The notes under the pieces: generated by a model
Told to the model about the DNA's origin: nothing
Databases searched by the model: none
Seen by the model: only the letters and a program-made list of their open reading frames with translations
In this document: positions 36,582 to 45,524 of the stretch, piece by piece
Layout of the letters: the number at the start of each line of letters is the position of its first letter
How positions within the stretch are numbered: position 1 is the stretch's first letter
Origin: Parabacteroides sp.
GTDB lineage: Bacteria > Bacteroidota > Bacteroidia > Bacteroidales > Tannerellaceae
NCBI GenBank assembly: GCA_028707405.1
Contig: JAQWBH010000006.1
Location: forward strand, 1-49,615
Direction of reading: 5' to 3'
Length of the DNA: 49,615 nucleotides
Program-made: the position numbers and the translations under genes

Positions 36582-36740
36582 AACATTACCGGCCTGAACA
36601 TTGCAGTAGGTCATTCTTTGGGAGCATCTTTTATACTAGAAGCTATGATCAACCATGAACTCTTCACCGATTATATAGCTCTCTCACCTAATTTAGCTTT
36701 TGATGGTAATCGGATAACGGCGACTAAAGGTTTTTTTTAA
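36582..36740 (+). pseudogene. Remnant of an alpha/beta-hydrolase (esterase)
   Basis: A frame with no usable start reads TGLNIAVGHSLGASFILEA and then FTDYIALSPNLAFDGNR before a TAA at 36738-36740. GHSLGA is a serine-hydrolase nucleophile elbow, and YIALSPN is the following strand of the Esterase-D-like fold. A stop at 36579-36581 blocks the upstream side in this frame. The fragment is about 50 codons of a protein that is usually over 250, so it is a decayed gene between tRNA-His and the transporter. Confidence 0.7.
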
Positions 36741-36777
36741 GCCCTCTAAACGCCGTTTTTAAAAGAAACGATATAGA

Positions 36778-38460
36778 TTATTTTGCTACTTTTTCTAGCT
36801 TTTTCATGATGGAGAACATAAACAGAGCTGATAACAAGCAGAGAATTATGAGAACACTCCAAACCATCCACAAAGCCAAGTGTGATGACCACAAGTGACC
36901 GATGATTGAGGTTGCATAATTACCTATGGCTGTGGCAACAAACCAACCTCCCATCATCATTCCCTTATATTTGGGCGGAGCTACTTTCGATACGAAAGAT
37001 ATACCCATCGGCGAAAGCAATAATTCGGCGAATGTGAGTACCAGATAGGTGGATATCAACCAGCTTGGAGAAACAAGTGCTTGACTTACACCGCCAACAT
37101 CTTTCAAGTCTGCAGGCGAGACCTGCCCAACGCTTCCTGCAGCCATGATGCTGAATCCGATCGCTGCTACTAACATTCCCAATCCGATTTTACGGGGCGC
37201 CGACGGCTCTTTTCCTTTTTTAGCCAAAGTTCCGAAAAGCAGTATGGAAAAAGGAGTCAGAGCAACGACAAAGCAAGGATTGAAATGTTGGAAGATCTGC
37301 GGCTGTATGTTCATCGTTTCGGGCATATTGGCATATTTTATAAAGAATGCAATTAGTGCAACGAGAACTACAATACCGGATATTAGTTTTCCTTTTGTTT
37401 CTTTAGCTTGAGCGACAGAAAAGCTGCCGTAGATGACGATAATCAGCAAGACAAGATTCCATACATCGAATCCGAATCGAGTAATTCCGGTTACAGCTTT
37501 GTTTGTATAGTCACGTGCGAACAGCGTCATTGTGCCTCCGTTTTGATGAAATGCCATCCAGAAGAATATGACAACCGCAAAAACCAGCAATAATGCTACG
37601 ACACGGTCTTTAGTTTCTTTGGGAGTTAGGACTTCTTCAACATGATTGGTGTTTTTGGCAGTCTTCGAATTATAATCGGCACTCTTGAATGTGTATCTGA
37701 ATCCAAAATATATTGCAGCCGAGATAATCAACGAGATGCAGGCAACAGCAAAAGCATAATGATAGGAGGTGGAGAGCTGGCTGATATAGTAATTGCCGAA
37801 TTGAGCCAAATCATTTCCTTGTGTTGCAAATGCATCACTCATCTGATTGGCCGCCGTTAACAATGTCTGCCGTCCGGTTTCACTGATGGTTCCTTCTTGT
37901 AACTGATGTGCCAAGGCAGGAATAGCCGGATCGTATATCAGATGAGCCTTTGTCATAAAATAGTCGGTAATTTTTTCGGCAGCTGTGGGAGCGAACAAAG
38001 CACCTATATTAATTGCCATATAGAAAAGAGAGAAAGCTGTGTCTCTTTTTTGTGAATAGGTTGGATTATCGTAAAGATTACCAACCATAACCTGCAGATT
38101 CCCTTTGAATAAACCTGTACCACAAGCTATGAGAAACAAGGCTCCGAACATACTGGCAATGCCGACTGTTCCCATTCCGGACGGGATAGCCAACAGCGCA
38201 TAGCCAATGAACATTATGGCCAGCCCCGTAGTAATCATCTTCCCAAAACCAAATCTGTCGGCTAAGATACCGCCAATCAATGGCATGAAATATGCAGCAG
38301 CTAAAAAACCGCCGTAGATTTGTAGTGCGGATGTTTCGGCAAAACCAAACTTCGCTTGCAAGAATAGTGTAAAAATAGCAAGCATTGTATAATAGCCAAA
38401 TCGCTCGCCTGTGTTGGCTAAAGCCAGGGCATATAGACCTTTAGGTTGTCCTTCGAACAT
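36778..38460 (-). CDS. POT-family proton-coupled peptide transporter (MFS)
   Basis: 560-residue inner-membrane protein with about 12-14 helices. Family marks are NTGERFGYYTMLAIFTLFLQ near the N-terminus (the ExxERF-like region), FGGxLADR-like IGGILADRFGFG, and a central AFHQNGGTMTLFARDYT block. FAELLLSPMGISFVSKVAPPKYKG matches the PTR2 motif. It imports di- and tripeptides with protons. A DUF4831 gene lies 30 bases upstream on the same strand, so the two may be co-transcribed. Confidence 0.92.
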   Translation of the reverse strand: MFEGQPKGLYALALANTGERFGYYTMLAIFTLFLQAKFGFAETSALQIYGGFLAAAYFMPLIGGILADRFGFGKMITTGLAIMFIGYALLAIPSGMGTVGIASMFGALFLIACGTGLFKGNLQVMVGNLYDNPTYSQKRDTAFSLFYMAINIGALFAPTAAEKITDYFMTKAHLIYDPAIPALAHQLQEGTISETGRQTLLTAANQMSDAFATQGNDLAQFGNYYISQLSTSYHYAFAVACISLIISAAIYFGFRYTFKSADYNSKTAKNTNHVEEVLTPKETKDRVVALLLVFAVVIFFWMAFHQNGGTMTLFARDYTNKAVTGITRFGFDVWNLVLLIIVIYGSFSVAQAKETKGKLISGIVVLVALIAFFIKYANMPETMNIQPQIFQHFNPCFVVALTPFSILLFGTLAKKGKEPSAPRKIGLGMLVAAIGFSIMAAGSVGQVSPADLKDVGGVSQALVSPSWLISTYLVLTFAELLLSPMGISFVSKVAPPKYKGMMMGGWFVATAIGNYATSIIGHLWSSHLALWMVWSVLIILCLLSALFMFSIMKKLEKVAK

Positions 38461-38490
38461 GAAATATAATTTTATGGGTTATAATTCGAT

Positions 38491-39552
38491 TTACTGGATG
38501 ATCTGCTTTATCGCTCCTGTCTCAGGATAGAACAGTACTTTGACAGGTGCTTTTTTGTCTTCAAACATTACCGGTGCCAGTCCTTCACGACTTCCGAACT
38601 GCGTAATCTGCACTTCTCCCTTGTAAAGAGACTGTTTGTTTAAACTGATGTTTATCGTAGCTTTTCCCGGTACATTATATATAAGGCCTTTGAGTGACTT
38701 CTCTTTCTTTTCGGCTTCTTTAGGGTCTAACTGCTGCGCACGTTCAGTCGCCTTCAGATCCATATAGATCGGTTCTCCTCCCAAATCATCGGCATTGACG
38801 ATACCTAATTGACTGGAGAAGCGGAATAGGATTTCCTTGTTCATATCATCATGAGGAACGACCGTTACTTCATATTCACTGGTATCTTTTGTACAGACAC
38901 CGACAAACAGGTTGGTGAGTCCTTTTTCCTGATTATCTAATTGCTGAATAACCACTTTCATCGCTTCACCATCGGGTGGAAGATTATCTGCGTCGCCTGT
39001 TACGATATTGAGGCGGCTTTCGCGGATGTGGTATATCTGTTTTGCAGCCACTTCGGCTTGTTTGGCTTCGGAACCGGCCATCAGCATCTCTTCTGATAGA
39101 ACTGAAGGATCGTTGGTCTTTATTATTGAAGATTTGGTAGCGCTTTGTGCCGGAATAGAAGGTGGCGTGTATTCGGTATTTATGGAACAAAGCAGACCGT
39201 CTTCGGTGAGATAGGCATAAGGGGCAACTGTGCCGGGCTTAAAACTCACTACATAAGTGTTATCTTTATCGGGAATCCCTTTATTCTCTACCGTTACATT
39301 CTTCAGTTCGTAATACACCTTGTTACTGGTAATGGCATCTTTAACGCCTATATACTTTTCGGCATATTTGTAGTATGGACCCGCTTTGCATGTGGTCTTG
39401 ATGACTTCAACATTAATGATCAGCGACGTTTTTGGCAAGGAATAGGTTACGCCGAAGTCATTGGCCTTAATAGCTGTTTTCTTTTCTACTTTAGTCTGAG
39501 CTATGAGCGACAGACTGAACAGTAAACCGGCTATAATGATTAAATGTTTCAT
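38491..39552 (-). CDS. DUF4831 family exported protein
   Basis: 353-residue protein with a signal peptide (1-18, ending LIAQ) and the DUF4831 body, marked by GVTYSLPKTSLIINVEV, GPYYKYAEKYIGV and LTEDGLLCSIN. The family is largely limited to Bacteroidetes and has no assigned function. The peptide transporter gene follows 30 bases downstream. A promoter with TAACTTTG lies just upstream. Confidence 0.88.
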   Translation of the reverse strand: MKHLIIIAGLLFSLSLIAQTKVEKKTAIKANDFGVTYSLPKTSLIINVEVIKTTCKAGPYYKYAEKYIGVKDAITSNKVYYELKNVTVENKGIPDKDNTYVVSFKPGTVAPYAYLTEDGLLCSINTEYTPPSIPAQSATKSSIIKTNDPSVLSEEMLMAGSEAKQAEVAAKQIYHIRESRLNIVTGDADNLPPDGEAMKVVIQQLDNQEKGLTNLFVGVCTKDTSEYEVTVVPHDDMNKEILFRFSSQLGIVNADDLGGEPIYMDLKATERAQQLDPKEAEKKEKSLKGLIYNVPGKATINISLNKQSLYKGEVQITQFGSREGLAPVMFEDKKAPVKVLFYPETGAIKQIIQ

Positions 39553-39586
39553 GTTTTATTGTATGTATTGTTAGCACAAACAGTTG

Positions 39587-39618
39587 CAAAGTTATATATA
39601 ATTTTCTTTGCATCCAAC
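39587..39618 (-). promoter_or_regulatory. Promoter of the DUF4831 / peptide transporter genes
   Basis: On the minus strand GTTG (39618-39615), a 20-base spacer and TAACTTTG (39594-39587) match the Bacteroidetes promoter and lie 35 bases before the DUF4831 start. Confidence 0.65.
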
Positions 39619-39674
39619 CGAAACATTTCTTTTTCATTAATATAAAAGGCTCATTGTTTATTTTATTGAATGTG

Positions 39675-39706
39675 TTTCATATGTCAAAAAGAATTTTTTA
39701 TTTTTG
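39675..39706 (+). promoter_or_regulatory. Promoter of the DUF5715 gene
   Basis: TTTC at 39675-39678, a 20-base spacer and TATTTTTG at 39699-39706. The gene start is 21 bases downstream of the -7 box, so the leader is very short. Confidence 0.65.
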
Positions 39707-39727
39707 TCCGCTAAATCCGTGTAAAAA

Positions 39728-40378
39728 ATGAAAAATAAGATATTCTGTATTATCTGGCTGACAATTTTGGCTATGACTATTTCATTTTCTTCATGCAAGA
39801 AGGAAAGAGGAGAATTGAAACGTATCTGGTATAATGGAAGCTATAATCGCGATTTTCAGGATCTGAATGATCTGCATCTGGCGGAGGCACAGCGGTTGGG
39901 AATAAAACCGGCTTCTACACGAGAAGAGGCTGAAACTTTAAAAAAGCAGATGACGGAAGTGAAGACAGATGAGTATATCGACTTAAAAGATCTGAAACAC
40001 TCTTTTCCCTATCTGATCCCTTCTGCCGCCAGACTCTTGGAAGATATTGGTCGGGCATTTCAGGATACGCTTACAAATCTGAATGCTTCATTATATAAGA
40101 TACAGATTACCAGTGTAACACGAACGATTGACGATGTGACTGATTTGAAAAGGAAAAATGGCAATTCTTCGGAGAATTCCGCTCATCGTTATGGAACGAC
40201 CTTTGATGTTTCTTGGGCACATTATACTAAACTTGATGAGAAAGATACATTAAATATAGATAATGATCATTTAAAGATGGTCCTGGCTATGGTTTTACGC
40301 GATATGCGCAATGCTAATCGCTGCTACGTCAAACATGAACGCAAGCAGGGTTGTTTTCATATAACGGTACGCCAGTAG
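39728..40378 (+). CDS. DUF5715 lipoprotein (M15-peptidase-like fold)
   Basis: 216-residue predicted lipoprotein. The signal region ends in the lipobox SFSSC with the cysteine at 23. The C-terminal half has VTRTIDDVTDL, SAHRYGTTFDVSW and KQGCFHITV, the spaced His/Asp/His pattern seen in D-Ala-D-Ala carboxypeptidases of the M15/VanY fold. I infer a cell-wall role. The DUF5715 name is from remembered family features. It is divergent from DUF4831. Confidence 0.78.
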   Translation: MKNKIFCIIWLTILAMTISFSSCKKERGELKRIWYNGSYNRDFQDLNDLHLAEAQRLGIKPASTREEAETLKKQMTEVKTDEYIDLKDLKHSFPYLIPSAARLLEDIGRAFQDTLTNLNASLYKIQITSVTRTIDDVTDLKRKNGNSSENSAHRYGTTFDVSWAHYTKLDEKDTLNIDNDHLKMVLAMVLRDMRNANRCYVKHERKQGCFHITVRQ

Positions 40379-40385
40379 GATAAGC

Positions 40386-40442
40386 AATTGCCGGCAACGA
40401 ATCGATACCTTTAAAACCATTTGTCACTTGTTGCCGGCAATT
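40386..40442. terminator. Inverted repeat between convergent DUF5715 and thioredoxin genes
   Basis: AATTGCCGGCAAC (40386-40398) and GTTGCCGGCAATT (40430-40442) are perfect 13-base arms with a 31-base loop. There is no clear T-run, but the position between two convergent stop codons favours a bidirectional terminator. Confidence 0.6.
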
Positions 40443-40456
40443 AAAAGAAATCCCGA

Positions 40457-40807
40457 TTATAGTACTTTCTCGTCAATAATCTTTTTCAGTTCCGCTTTGC
40501 CCATTGTTCCCAGCATCATTTCCTGTGTTCCATCCATACGGCAGAGCAGGAGAGTTGGGATAGTATGTATGTTAAAAGCTTTCTCTAGGTCTTCTTCATT
40601 ATCTACATTTACTTTGTAGATATAAAGTTGCCCGTCATACGCCTGTGCAAACTCTGCAAGTATTGGATCCAGACGCTTACAGAATCCACACCAGGGAGCC
40701 GAAAAATCCACAATACAAGGCTTATCGCCCATGTATTTCCAGTCCGTGGTTTCGAAATTGCCTATTTTGTCGATAAACGCTGTTTTTGTTAGTTCAATAA
40801 TTTCCAT
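40457..40807 (-). CDS. Thioredoxin
   Basis: 116-residue thioredoxin-fold protein with active site WCGFCKRLDP in FSAPWCGFCKRL, and the cis-proline region IPTLLLCRMDG. The dipeptide between the cysteines is GF rather than the classic GP, which usually changes redox potential. The ATG at 40807 is preferred to an in-frame TTG two codons upstream. A cytoplasmic disulfide reductase is likely. It has its own well-formed promoter. Confidence 0.92.
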   Translation of the reverse strand: MEIIELTKTAFIDKIGNFETTDWKYMGDKPCIVDFSAPWCGFCKRLDPILAEFAQAYDGQLYIYKVNVDNEEDLEKAFNIHTIPTLLLCRMDGTQEMMLGTMGKAELKKIIDEKVL

Positions 40808-40835
40808 AATCAATCACTTTGTTTGTTTATGTTGC

Positions 40836-40867
40836 CAAAGGTAGTATAAGTTTCGACCATAAGCAAA
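40836..40867 (-). promoter_or_regulatory. Promoter of the thioredoxin gene
   Basis: On the minus strand TTTG (40867-40864), a 20-base spacer and TACCTTTG (40843-40836): a full match to the Bacteroidetes consensus in both elements and spacing. Confidence 0.8.
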
Positions 40868-41229
40868 TATATTTGACTCGCGCTTTATCTCTGTTTTTCT
40901 AGAAACAAAATGCAGTTATATTTTTATTTCCATATATACTCAAGATCGTTTAGGACTTTTATGTCATAACTTTGAAAAGTTAGAAACAGAACATGAACGT
41001 GGCAATACCATAATCATGGTAGAAAAATGCTTTAAAGATGGGATTGCCCTCTACAAGGCGTCTCTTTACCTTTGTCGCTGTAAAAAGTATATTATTATTA
41101 AATTAAAAAGTAAAAAAATGAAAGCAATGAATTTTAATAGAATGTATTGTTGTCCAAGTATGACAATATTAAAGAGTATCAGAGTATTAATTAACGACAG
41201 TACTAATAACCCCATAAATAAAAAAGGAA
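40868..41229. other. Region upstream of the broken susC
   Basis: No gene is supported. A TAACTTTG -7 box at 40967-40974 faces the susC remnant without a good -33 partner. A small hairpin TACCAT / ATGGTA lies at 41006-41021. A short frame starting at 41118 has no recognisable domain. Confidence 0.45.
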
Positions 41230-41979
41230 ATGAAATTATTACGCAATATATTCTTTACACTAATAACATATACGGTAGCAACAGGTTTGTCCTATGCAAG
41301 TGACGACCCGATTCAAGGGTCAACCATAAAAGGTACAATCAAAGATAATAAAGGAGATGTTATTATTGGTGCAACTATTCAAGTAGAAAACACCGACATC
41401 GGTACTATCTCTAATATGGATGGCTCATTTCTATTGAAAAACATTCCTGTTAACCAAAATCTGAAGATTGTAATTAGCTATATTGGTTACAAACCCGTTG
41501 TAAAAAGGATAGAAACAAAAGCCATTATTGATTTAAAGGATATTATATTAAGTGAAGACGTTTTGGGACTGGATGAAGTAGTGGTGATTGGATATACCCA
41601 GACAAAACGTAATTCCAGAACAAGTGCCATTTCAACTATTACTTCAGATTATATCACATCAACGGTTTCTACTAGTTTTAATGAACAGATTCAAGGACAA
41701 GCTCCAGGTCTGATTGTTTCTGCGTCTTCGTAATGTTTCTCTTGGATATAGCTTGCTTAAACTCTTGTCAAAAGGCTGGGTGCTGAAAAGATACGTTTTT
41801 ATATAAATGCTACGAATCTTTTGACTTTTACAGGATATTCAGGAGCTGATCCGGAATGGAATACGGCGGCTGATTATTCGAACGGAACAGTACAAGGGCT
41901 TGATTTCGCTATTCTGCCTCAACCCAGGCAATTTGTTTTTGGTATAAACCTGATTTATAATTTTAAAGAAAAGAGTTGT
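41230..41979 (+). pseudogene. Collapsed SusC/RagA-type TonB-linked receptor
   Basis: 41230-41733 reads as the first 167 residues of a SusC protein: signal peptide, carboxypeptidase-like domain (TIKGTIKDNKGDVIIGATI), the hinge LGLDEVVVIGYTQTKRN and the start of the plug (IQGQAPGLIVSASS). A stop at 41731 follows. At 41732 another frame gives NVSLGYSLLK, and after a further shift near 41760 the text becomes KIRFYINATNLLTFTGYSG and then GINLIYNF, the C-terminal end of SusC. About 800 residues of plug and barrel are gone. The normal stop is also lost, so the frame runs into the susD remnant. Confidence 0.9.
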
Positions 41980-42260
41980 ATGAAAAGAAAAATATATTAC
42001 ACCTCGCCCATTTGGGGATTATTATTGATACAGACGTCCTGCGATTCAATATTGAATCAAACACCGGCCAATTATGTTTCCAATAGTGAAATTTATTCAA
42101 CAGTGAATCAGGCTAATCAGGTGATAGATAAGGTGACTCTACTTAATAATGTCAGCAATACCCAGAAAATGCGAATTATAAGTGAGGCAACGCTTATTCG
42201 ATCTCTTGCGTTTTTTGATCTGGCACGAACTTGGGGAATACTATATTTAAAAAATAGCCT
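41980..42260 (+). pseudogene. Truncated SusD/RagB-type lipoprotein
   Basis: The frame begins with a lipoprotein signal (MKRKIYYTSPIWGLLLIQTSC), then SILNQTPANYVSNSEIY. It jumps to the SusD helix segment ISEATLIRSLAFFDLARTWG and loses similarity soon after 42240. Roughly 400 of the usual 500 or more residues are missing, with an internal deletion near 42100 as well. It directly follows the susC remnant, as in a polysaccharide-utilization locus. Confidence 0.85.
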
Positions 42261-42324
42261 TTGTCACACATTCTTTTTACGGAATATGGTAAGCGATATG
42301 ACTTTCATACGGCCTTCATTAATG

Positions 42325-42381
42325 AAAAAACACCGTTTCTTCTTCCGCGTTGTATACGGTATTGAAGAAACGGCGTTTTTT
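42325..42381. terminator. Bidirectional terminator between the sus remnant and guaB
   Basis: An 18-base stem (42325-42342 with 42364-42381) holds the pairing CCGTTTCTTC / GAAGAAACGG and ends in A and T runs on both sides, so it can work in either direction. It probably serves guaB on the minus strand. Confidence 0.8.
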
Positions 42382-42388
42382 ATATTAA

Positions 42389-43882
42389 TCAGTTTTGATC
42401 CTTAAGGATGACATCGTGTGCTCCGCCTTCAACAATACTGGTTGACGAAACCAGTGTGATTTTGGCATTCTCTTGGAGTTCCGGGATGTCGATTGCCCCG
42501 CAGCTACACATGGTCGCTACGATTTTTCCAAGGGTTATGTCCAGATTGTCTTTCATTTTTCCTGCATAAGGAACATAACTGTCCACACCCTCTTCAAATT
42601 TCAGCATCTCTTTACCCCCCATATCATAACGTTGCCAGTTCTTTGCCCGGTTTGAACCTTCGCCCCAGTATTCCTTAACGAAGCGGTTGCCAATGGTCAG
42701 TTTTTTTGTCGGCGATTCATCGAAGCGTGCGAAATAACGTCCCATCATAAGGAAGTCGGCACCCATAGCCAGAGCAAGAACCATGTGATAATCATGGACC
42801 AACCCTCCATCACTACAGATGGGAACATATACACCATGGCGCTTGAAATATTCGTCGCGGGCACCCGCTACGTCAATGAGCGCTGTAGCTTGTCCACGTC
42901 CGATGCCTTTTTGTTCACGGGTAATACATATTGAACCACCTCCGATACCTACTTTGATAAAGTCGGCTCCCGCATCTACCAGATAATTAAAGCCTTCTTT
43001 ATCGACTACATTACCGGCACCCACGCAAACTTTATTGCCATATTGTCCTTTGATCCAGTGCAAGGTCTCTTGTTGCCATTCCGAATAACCATCGGACGAA
43101 TCGATGCAAAGTACATCGACACCTGCCTCAATCAATGCCGGAACGCGTTCTTTATAGTCGCGCGTGTTGATGCCAGCACCAACCATGAGTTTCTTATCTT
43201 CACCGGAAAGTTCGCGTGGATTGTCACGATGGCTGTCGTAGTCTTTACGGAAAACGAAGTATTGCAATCTTTGTTCCTTATCGATGATAGGTAGTGCATT
43301 TAGCTTGTGCTCCCAGATAATCTGGTTGGCATCGCTCAGTGTTACACCCAAGTATCCAACAATAAGTTTAGAGAATGAGGTCATGAAGTCTTTCACTTTC
43401 ATGTCGTGCGAATCCTTTTCCTGACGATAATCTCGTCCTGTCACCAATCCCAGTAGTTTACCGTTGGGTGTCCCGTCATCAGTGACGCCGATAGTTGAGT
43501 GGCCTGTCTCTTGAACCAACTCAAGGACGTCGGCCAGCGTATGTTCGGGCGTCAGGTTCGAATCGCTGATAACGAAACCTGCCTTGAACTTTTTTACTTT
43601 CTTCACCATTTCCGCCTGACTTGCGATAGGTTGAGATCCAAAGATAAACGATAAACCTCCATTGCGTGCCAGTTCAATAGCAAGCTCAGGACCGGATACC
43701 GATTGCATGATTGCCGATACGAACGGAATATTCAGTCCAATAGCCGGCTTCTCGCCTGCCTTATATTTGACAAGCGGCGTTTTCAGTGAAACATTTGATG
43801 GAAGACACTGCTTCGTGGTCAGTCCGGGAATCAGTAAATATTCACCGAAAGTCCTTGATACATCGTCTAAGTAAATTGCCAT
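42389..43882 (-). CDS. guaB: IMP dehydrogenase (divergent type)
   Basis: 497-residue enzyme oxidising IMP to XMP in GMP synthesis. A TIM barrel is interrupted by a CBS pair (about 95-215). The catalytic cysteine lies in [11 protein letters not shown], and the flap Arg-Tyr pair is in WQRYDMGG. The common bacterial form has GSICTTR and a different opening (LTYDDVLL); here the opening is [14 protein letters not shown] and the phosphate segment reads [16 protein letters not shown]. This is a recognisably separate branch of the family. A TACATTTG -7 element is present on the minus strand at 43927-43920. Confidence 0.88.
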   Translation of the reverse strand: MAIYLDDVSRTFGEYLLIPGLTTKQCLPSNVSLKTPLVKYKAGEKPAIGLNIPFVSAIMQSVSGPELAIELARNGGLSFIFGSQPIASQAEMVKKVKKFKAGFVISDSNLTPEHTLADVLELVQETGHSTIGVTDDGTPNGKLLGLVTGRDYRQEKDSHDMKVKDFMTSFSKLIVGYLGVTLSDANQIIWEHKLNALPIIDKEQRLQYFVFRKDYDSHRDNPRELSGEDKKLMVGAGINTRDYKERVPALIEAGVDVLCIDSSDGYSEWQQETLHWIKGQYGNKVCVGAGNVVDKEGFNYLVDAGADFIKVGIGGGSICITREQKGIGRGQATALIDVAGARDEYFKRHGVYVPICSDGGLVHDYHMVLALAMGADFLMMGRYFARFDESPTKKLTIGNRFVKEYWGEGSNRAKNWQRYDMGGKEMLKFEEGVDSYVPYAGKMKDNLDITLGKIVATMCSCGAIDIPELQENAKITLVSSTSIVEGGAHDVILKDQN

Positions 43883-44000
43883 ATTGAATAGATTTTATCA
43901 GGATTGTTATATTGGGCTGCAAATGTACAAATAAAAACTGAAACGCCTTGCAAATGCCCGCATATAGTTTTACCTTATCGTGATGTTCTTTTTCTGTCTT

Positions 44001-45281
44001 TTACTTATCCGATAAAAAATCGATCATCCTGACAATAGCACGACTGCAGGCCGGACAGAACGGTGCATAATCGCGCATCATGCAGTGATCCATCGGACGA
44101 TAAATACCTTTTGAGATGTATCCGCCACCTTCGAATACGCCTACTTTGTCTTTGTATTGGCCCGTAAGCGGGGTAGGAATCGGAGTCCCGACAGGAAGTA
44201 AATCTTTCCATTTGCTTTCGAAGTTCACCAGCGTGGTGATGTTTGGTTCCCAGGGTTCATATTTTAGGTTGTAGAAATCCTGATAAGCAACTGTCGAAGA
44301 AAAATATTCATCAGCCAAACCGGCAAAACTATGTCCGAATTCATGTGTGAATACCATCGGTGTACGCTCGTTGTCGGCAGTTCCACCTGCATAAAAATTA
44401 TACATTCCGCCTCCTCCATAAGTACTGGCATTAATGAGCAGGAAGATAGCATCGCAGGGCACATTCCATACGGCGTCTCGAATAGACTTGATATCGCGGG
44501 TCGTTAGATAACGATCCAAACCAAATGTGTAATATCCTGTATTCAGCGCCGTATTTTTGAATACCCCTTTACCCGAAATATCTGTACCCGATTCTTCTGA
44601 TACAAGTTCTACAGCCCAGACATTAAAATCGCTGCGGTGTGAAGTGTAAGGAGGCGTCGCAAATAAAGCTTCGGTAAATCGTTTGGCATCAGCGACAAAC
44701 TTTTCTTGTTGATTGGCGGTGTAGCCTTCGGCAATAAATACCAGGTCGACTTTTTCATTAGAATCGCCGTTATTTTGTATCTGATAGATTTTGTTTTCCT
44801 TAAGTTTTCCCCGATCAATAAAGATACTTGCCGGGTCAACATCCATTTTCAATAGTGAATGAAATTGCATATCTTTTTTATCGCGCGCCGTCAATTCTAC
44901 TACGACTTTGGATTTAGGAAAAGGTGTAACGGCACAGTTTGTCCACGACTGGGTTTCTGTTTCAGCTTCTTTTGTAGTGCGCCATTCTTCGAACAACGTA
45001 TTGAAGCCGCGTGAGTAGATAAGTTTGTTACTTCCTTTATCGTATATATTTACATAATAACCTCCGTAGTTGAATTTGTCAATGAGGTTCTTTATCGGTC
45101 CACCCCAGACAGGTTCTTCGCGTAACTGAATGATGGCAGCAGATTGTGTTTGAGCATTACCACTCAGGGCAAAATCAATTCGAAGCGTTTTGTTTTCAAA
45201 GTATTTATTGAAGTCAATTTGTGCAAAAGCCGGTACACAAAGAATAAGGCTTAGTAGAGAAAGAATAAATTTAGTTTTCAT
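44001..45281 (-). CDS. Secreted M64 family metallopeptidase (IgA-peptidase-like)
   Basis: 426-residue exported protease. A signal peptide spans 1-20 (ending PAFAQ), an N-terminal beta domain follows (about 25-150), then the peptidase domain. Zinc and catalytic residues are in HEFGHSFAGLADEY, and DLVFIAEGYTANQQEKFVADAKRF is the usual start of the M64 core. Members include the IgA protease of a gut Clostridium, but substrates of Bacteroidetes forms are unknown. It has its own -7 element (TATATTTG on the minus strand, 45320-45313). Confidence 0.9.
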   Translation of the reverse strand: MKTKFILSLLSLILCVPAFAQIDFNKYFENKTLRIDFALSGNAQTQSAAIIQLREEPVWGGPIKNLIDKFNYGGYYVNIYDKGSNKLIYSRGFNTLFEEWRTTKEAETETQSWTNCAVTPFPKSKVVVELTARDKKDMQFHSLLKMDVDPASIFIDRGKLKENKIYQIQNNGDSNEKVDLVFIAEGYTANQQEKFVADAKRFTEALFATPPYTSHRSDFNVWAVELVSEESGTDISGKGVFKNTALNTGYYTFGLDRYLTTRDIKSIRDAVWNVPCDAIFLLINASTYGGGGMYNFYAGGTADNERTPMVFTHEFGHSFAGLADEYFSSTVAYQDFYNLKYEPWEPNITTLVNFESKWKDLLPVGTPIPTPLTGQYKDKVGVFEGGGYISKGIYRPMDHCMMRDYAPFCPACSRAIVRMIDFLSDK

Positions 45282-45383
45282 CTTGTCTATATTGTTAATT
45301 GTAATCTATACGCAAATATAGCGTTTTTATAAGAAACTGTTTTGTATTTTCTCTGAATTATTTCAAGAGTTGTTTTCGGAAAA

Positions 45384-45405
45384 TTCAAAATTGTTTCAAA
45401 ATTGT
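45384..45405. repeat. Two tandem 11-base repeats upstream of the kinase promoter
   Basis: TTCAAAATTGT occurs at 45384-45394 and again at 45395-45405, immediately followed by a looser copy (ATCAAAAATAATTGT). The pair sits 10 bases upstream of the -33 element, a position suited to an activator. Confidence 0.6.
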
Positions 45406-45415
45406 ATCAAAAATA

Positions 45416-45447
45416 ATTGTCAATTAAGTCGATTATATTTACTTTTG
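45416..45447 (+). promoter_or_regulatory. Promoter of the histidine kinase gene
   Basis: ATTG at 45416-45419, a 20-base spacer and TACTTTTG at 45440-45447 match the Bacteroidetes promoter. The gene starts 77 bases downstream of the -7 box. Confidence 0.7.
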
Positions 45448-45524
45448 TGGTTATGTTGTATTTATTGAATAGCTCTGTCCGAATTTATCTAAGGCATTAT
45501 TAGAAACTTATAAATGAGAAGGGT

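Noticed and set aside
41016-41303. 95-codon frame overlapping the start of the susC remnant
   Set aside because: Low-complexity A/T-rich translation without domain; the overlapping susC signal peptide is the credible reading.
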